This document shows, one piece after another, positions 7,773-8,688 of a stretch of DNA of 8,688 bases (the stretch's first letter is position 1; each line of letters starts with the position of its first letter). The notes beneath the pieces were generated by a model. The model did no database searches and had not been told where the DNA came from. It saw only the letters and a program-made list of their open reading frames with translations. This DNA comes from Coleofasciculus sp. S288 (GTDB taxonomy: Bacteria; Cyanobacteriota; Cyanobacteriia; Cyanobacteriales; Coleofasciculaceae): NCBI GenBank assembly GCA_020216575.1, contig JAIUYC010000102.1, forward strand, positions 1 through 8,688. Reading direction: 5' to 3'. A program made the translations under genes and the position numbers.

Positions 7773-8201
7773 TCAGTACCTCGTTAACGGATTGATTTGT
7801 AGATCTGGAGAAATCTCAAGTACTGAGATTTTGGCATTTTCAACTACCGTATTTCCCATAATCGTATCGTGCATTGCCTCAAACTTAGATTCTGCTTCAG
7901 CAATGCGTTCGTAATGCAAAACCACATGGTAATGCTTTTCAATTGGCACTCCAGACTCCGGCAGTTCCACCGCGTCCCAATCTCTATTTTGAGACTCCTC
8001 GGCTATCTGGCGATAGTTGTCGGCTAACTGTTCTAACGCATTTGCGATCGCATGTTCCTTCGTTTGACCGTAGAAATGGATGTTATCCTTGAAGCGATCG
8101 TCCAGAGACGATGAAATCTGGCAAACATACTGCCCATTGTCTTGAGGATGCACTGTAATCGAAATGTTTCCAGTAATCCGATCGGGATTCATTTGGGTCA
8201 T
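7773..8201 (-). CDS. Hypothetical protein, possibly HicB-like N-terminal half
   Basis: This is a 142-residue soluble, acidic protein with no signal peptide or membrane segment. I do not recognise a named family. Residues 13-65 (ISITVHPQ, then GQYVCQISSS, then a GQTKEHAIANALEQLADNYR stretch) follow the beta-strand, beta-strand, G-x-T-x-x-x-A-x-x-x-A-L helix order of HicB-type antitoxin folds, but that is a pattern-level inference. The second half (KHYHVVLHYERIAEAESKFE) is not part of HicB. The chosen start is the ATG at 8201, with GAGG 6 bases upstream; an in-frame ATG at 8213 and a TTG at 8231 are weaker. It precedes the DUF5615 remnant by 58 bases on the same strand, a distance compatible with a former operon, though no link is proven. 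The last residues run into a loosely repetitive stretch. Confidence 0.75.
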   Translation of the reverse strand: MTQMNPDRITGNISITVHPQDNGQYVCQISSSLDDRFKDNIHFYGQTKEHAIANALEQLADNYRQIAEESQNRDWDAVELPESGVPIEKHYHVVLHYERIAEAESKFEAMHDTIMGNTVVENAKISVLEISPDLQINPLTRY

Positions 8202-8207
8202 ATTCAA

Positions 8208-8211
8208 CCTC
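8208..8211 (-). promoter_or_regulatory. Shine-Dalgarno site deciding the start of the hypothetical gene
   Basis: GAGG on the minus strand is 6 bases before ATG 8199-8201. It overlaps the alternative ATG at 8213, which itself has no good site upstream, so the 142-residue reading is preferred over 146 or 152 residues. Confidence 0.6.
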
Positions 8212-8296
8212 ATATGATGGGACTTAACCAAACATTATCTTGAAAACAGGCTCAAACCCAGTCTTGAAAGCAACTTAAGACAGATTCGTCTCAGGA

Positions 8297-8333
8297 GCGA
8301 TCGCCTACTGCACCAGCAAAGTTTCGCGATCGC
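8297..8333. repeat. Pair of HIP1 octamers
   Basis: GCGATCGC occurs at 8297-8304 and again at 8326-8333, the second extended into GCGATCGCGATCG. HIP1 is the highly iterated palindrome of many cyanobacterial genomes, so this is mainly a taxonomic marker. Together with the short stretch around it (8232-8346) there is no gene. Confidence 0.9.
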
Positions 8334-8346
8334 GATCGGCTTCGTC

Positions 8347-8446
8347 AGGACTCACGCAACTGACTGATATGTCCGCTTTATGTAGGGGCATGACATGTTA
8401 TGCCCTTACGCAGATGGTGTATTGGGAGAGAAAATGCGTAAGTCCT
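8347..8446. mobile_element. 100-base MITE-like element with inverted ends
   Basis: The ends AGGACTCACGCA (8347-8358) and TGCGTAAGTCCT (8435-8446) are inverted repeats with 11 of 12 positions matching. Inside is an inverted repeat GTAGGGGCAT (8382-8391) and ATGCCCTTAC (8400-8409), 9 of 10 matching. Ends reading AGGACTTACGC with a central GTAGGGGCA palindrome are, as I recall, typical of a small non-autonomous repeat frequent in filamentous cyanobacteria. TTCGT occurs one base outside each end (8341-8345 and 8448-8452), a possible target duplication if the element is 8346-8447. It has no coding capacity; any transposase acts in trans. Confidence 0.75.
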
Positions 8447-8459
8447 ATTCGTATTAGCT

Positions 8460-8688
8460 GCCAATGAGAACTCAAATTCAACGAACGGGTAGTCATTCAT
8501 TGGCAATGAGAACCCAAATTCAACGAACGAGTAGTCATTTGTTAGCAATGAGAACCCAAATTCAACAAATGAGTTTCCATTCATAAGGAATGCTTTAATC
8601 TTTCTTTGAAACGAGAAAACGTTTATTATAAAGGGGAACCCAAATTCAACAAATGAGTTTCCATTCATAAGGAATGCTTTAACCTTTC
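8460..8688. repeat. 42-base tandem repeat with 84-base higher-order period, continuing past the edge
   Basis: Units at 8460-8501, 8502-8543 and 8544-8585 share the core ATGAGAACCCAAATTCAACGAA. From 8552 a 53-base block reappears at 8636-8688 with one mismatch, a shift of exactly 84 bases (two units). There are no unique spacers, so this is not a CRISPR array. Because 42 is a multiple of three, a minus-strand frame crosses it and gives a repeated SFVEFGF peptide, but unit differences mostly change the amino acid and the frame runs on into the MITE-like element, so I regard it as non-coding. Confidence 0.85.

Noticed and set aside
7725..7785. Tandem repeat of about 22 bases (ATGAGCATCA / GTGAGTATCA type)
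   Set aside because: Only two or three poorly matching units are visible, too degenerate to call without a genome-wide comparison.
8378..8668. 96-residue minus-strand frame with repeated SFVEFGF peptides
   Set aside because: It arises because the repeat unit is a multiple of three; it reads into the MITE-like element and unit differences mostly alter amino acids. Kept only as an open question in the findings.
8460..8688. CRISPR array
   Set aside because: Units are contiguous with no unique spacers, and the 84-base spacing duplicates the intervening sequence type rather than separating unique ones.

Overview
The window reads as chromosomal DNA from a filamentous or otherwise complex cyanobacterium. 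The evidence is at least eight copies of the octamer GCGATCGC (HIP1; starts at 2029, 2103, 4663, 5259, 6632, 8044, 8297 and 8326), far above chance. It is supported by a cyanobacterial class C flavodiiron protein, a giant caspase/NTPase/WD40 protein, and intergenic DNA full of short tandem and palindromic repeats. Every gene I can support lies on the minus strand, so the biological reading order is right to left.

Layout, left to right. Positions 1-4364 hold one very long open frame that enters the window already open (its 3' end is outside). It encodes an N-terminal caspase-like protease domain with an intact His/Cys pair, a STAND-type P-loop NTPase, a membrane segment, and 14 WD40 repeats. 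Positions 4365-4979 are a repeat-rich intergenic region without a gene: a heptamer array, a long inverted repeat and a compact hairpin. Positions 4980-6704 encode a flavodiiron protein of the Flv1/Flv2 kind, whose diiron ligands are mostly replaced. After a 54-base gap, 6759-7343 encodes a PsiE-family membrane protein that is probably co-transcribed upstream of it. Positions 7532-7564 are a near-perfect 33-base palindrome that exactly abuts the broken end of a DUF5615 (PIN-like toxin) remnant at 7565-7714. Positions 7773-8201 encode a small unassigned protein with a possible HicB-like N-terminal half. Positions 8347-8446 are a 100-base MITE-like element, and 8460-8688 are a 42-base tandem repeat with an 84-base higher-order period that runs off the right edge.

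Functionally there are two unrelated parts. One is a likely signal-gated protease of the programmed-death or conflict type (sensor WD40 propellers, NTPase switch, caspase effector). The other is a housekeeping/stress pair (membrane PsiE-like protein and O2-reducing flavodiiron protein). The right-hand third is decaying accessory DNA with a toxin fragment and miniature repeats. The most interesting item is the caspase-STAND-WD40 protein. Its architecture is known in cyanobacteria, but its trigger and substrate are not evident from sequence.
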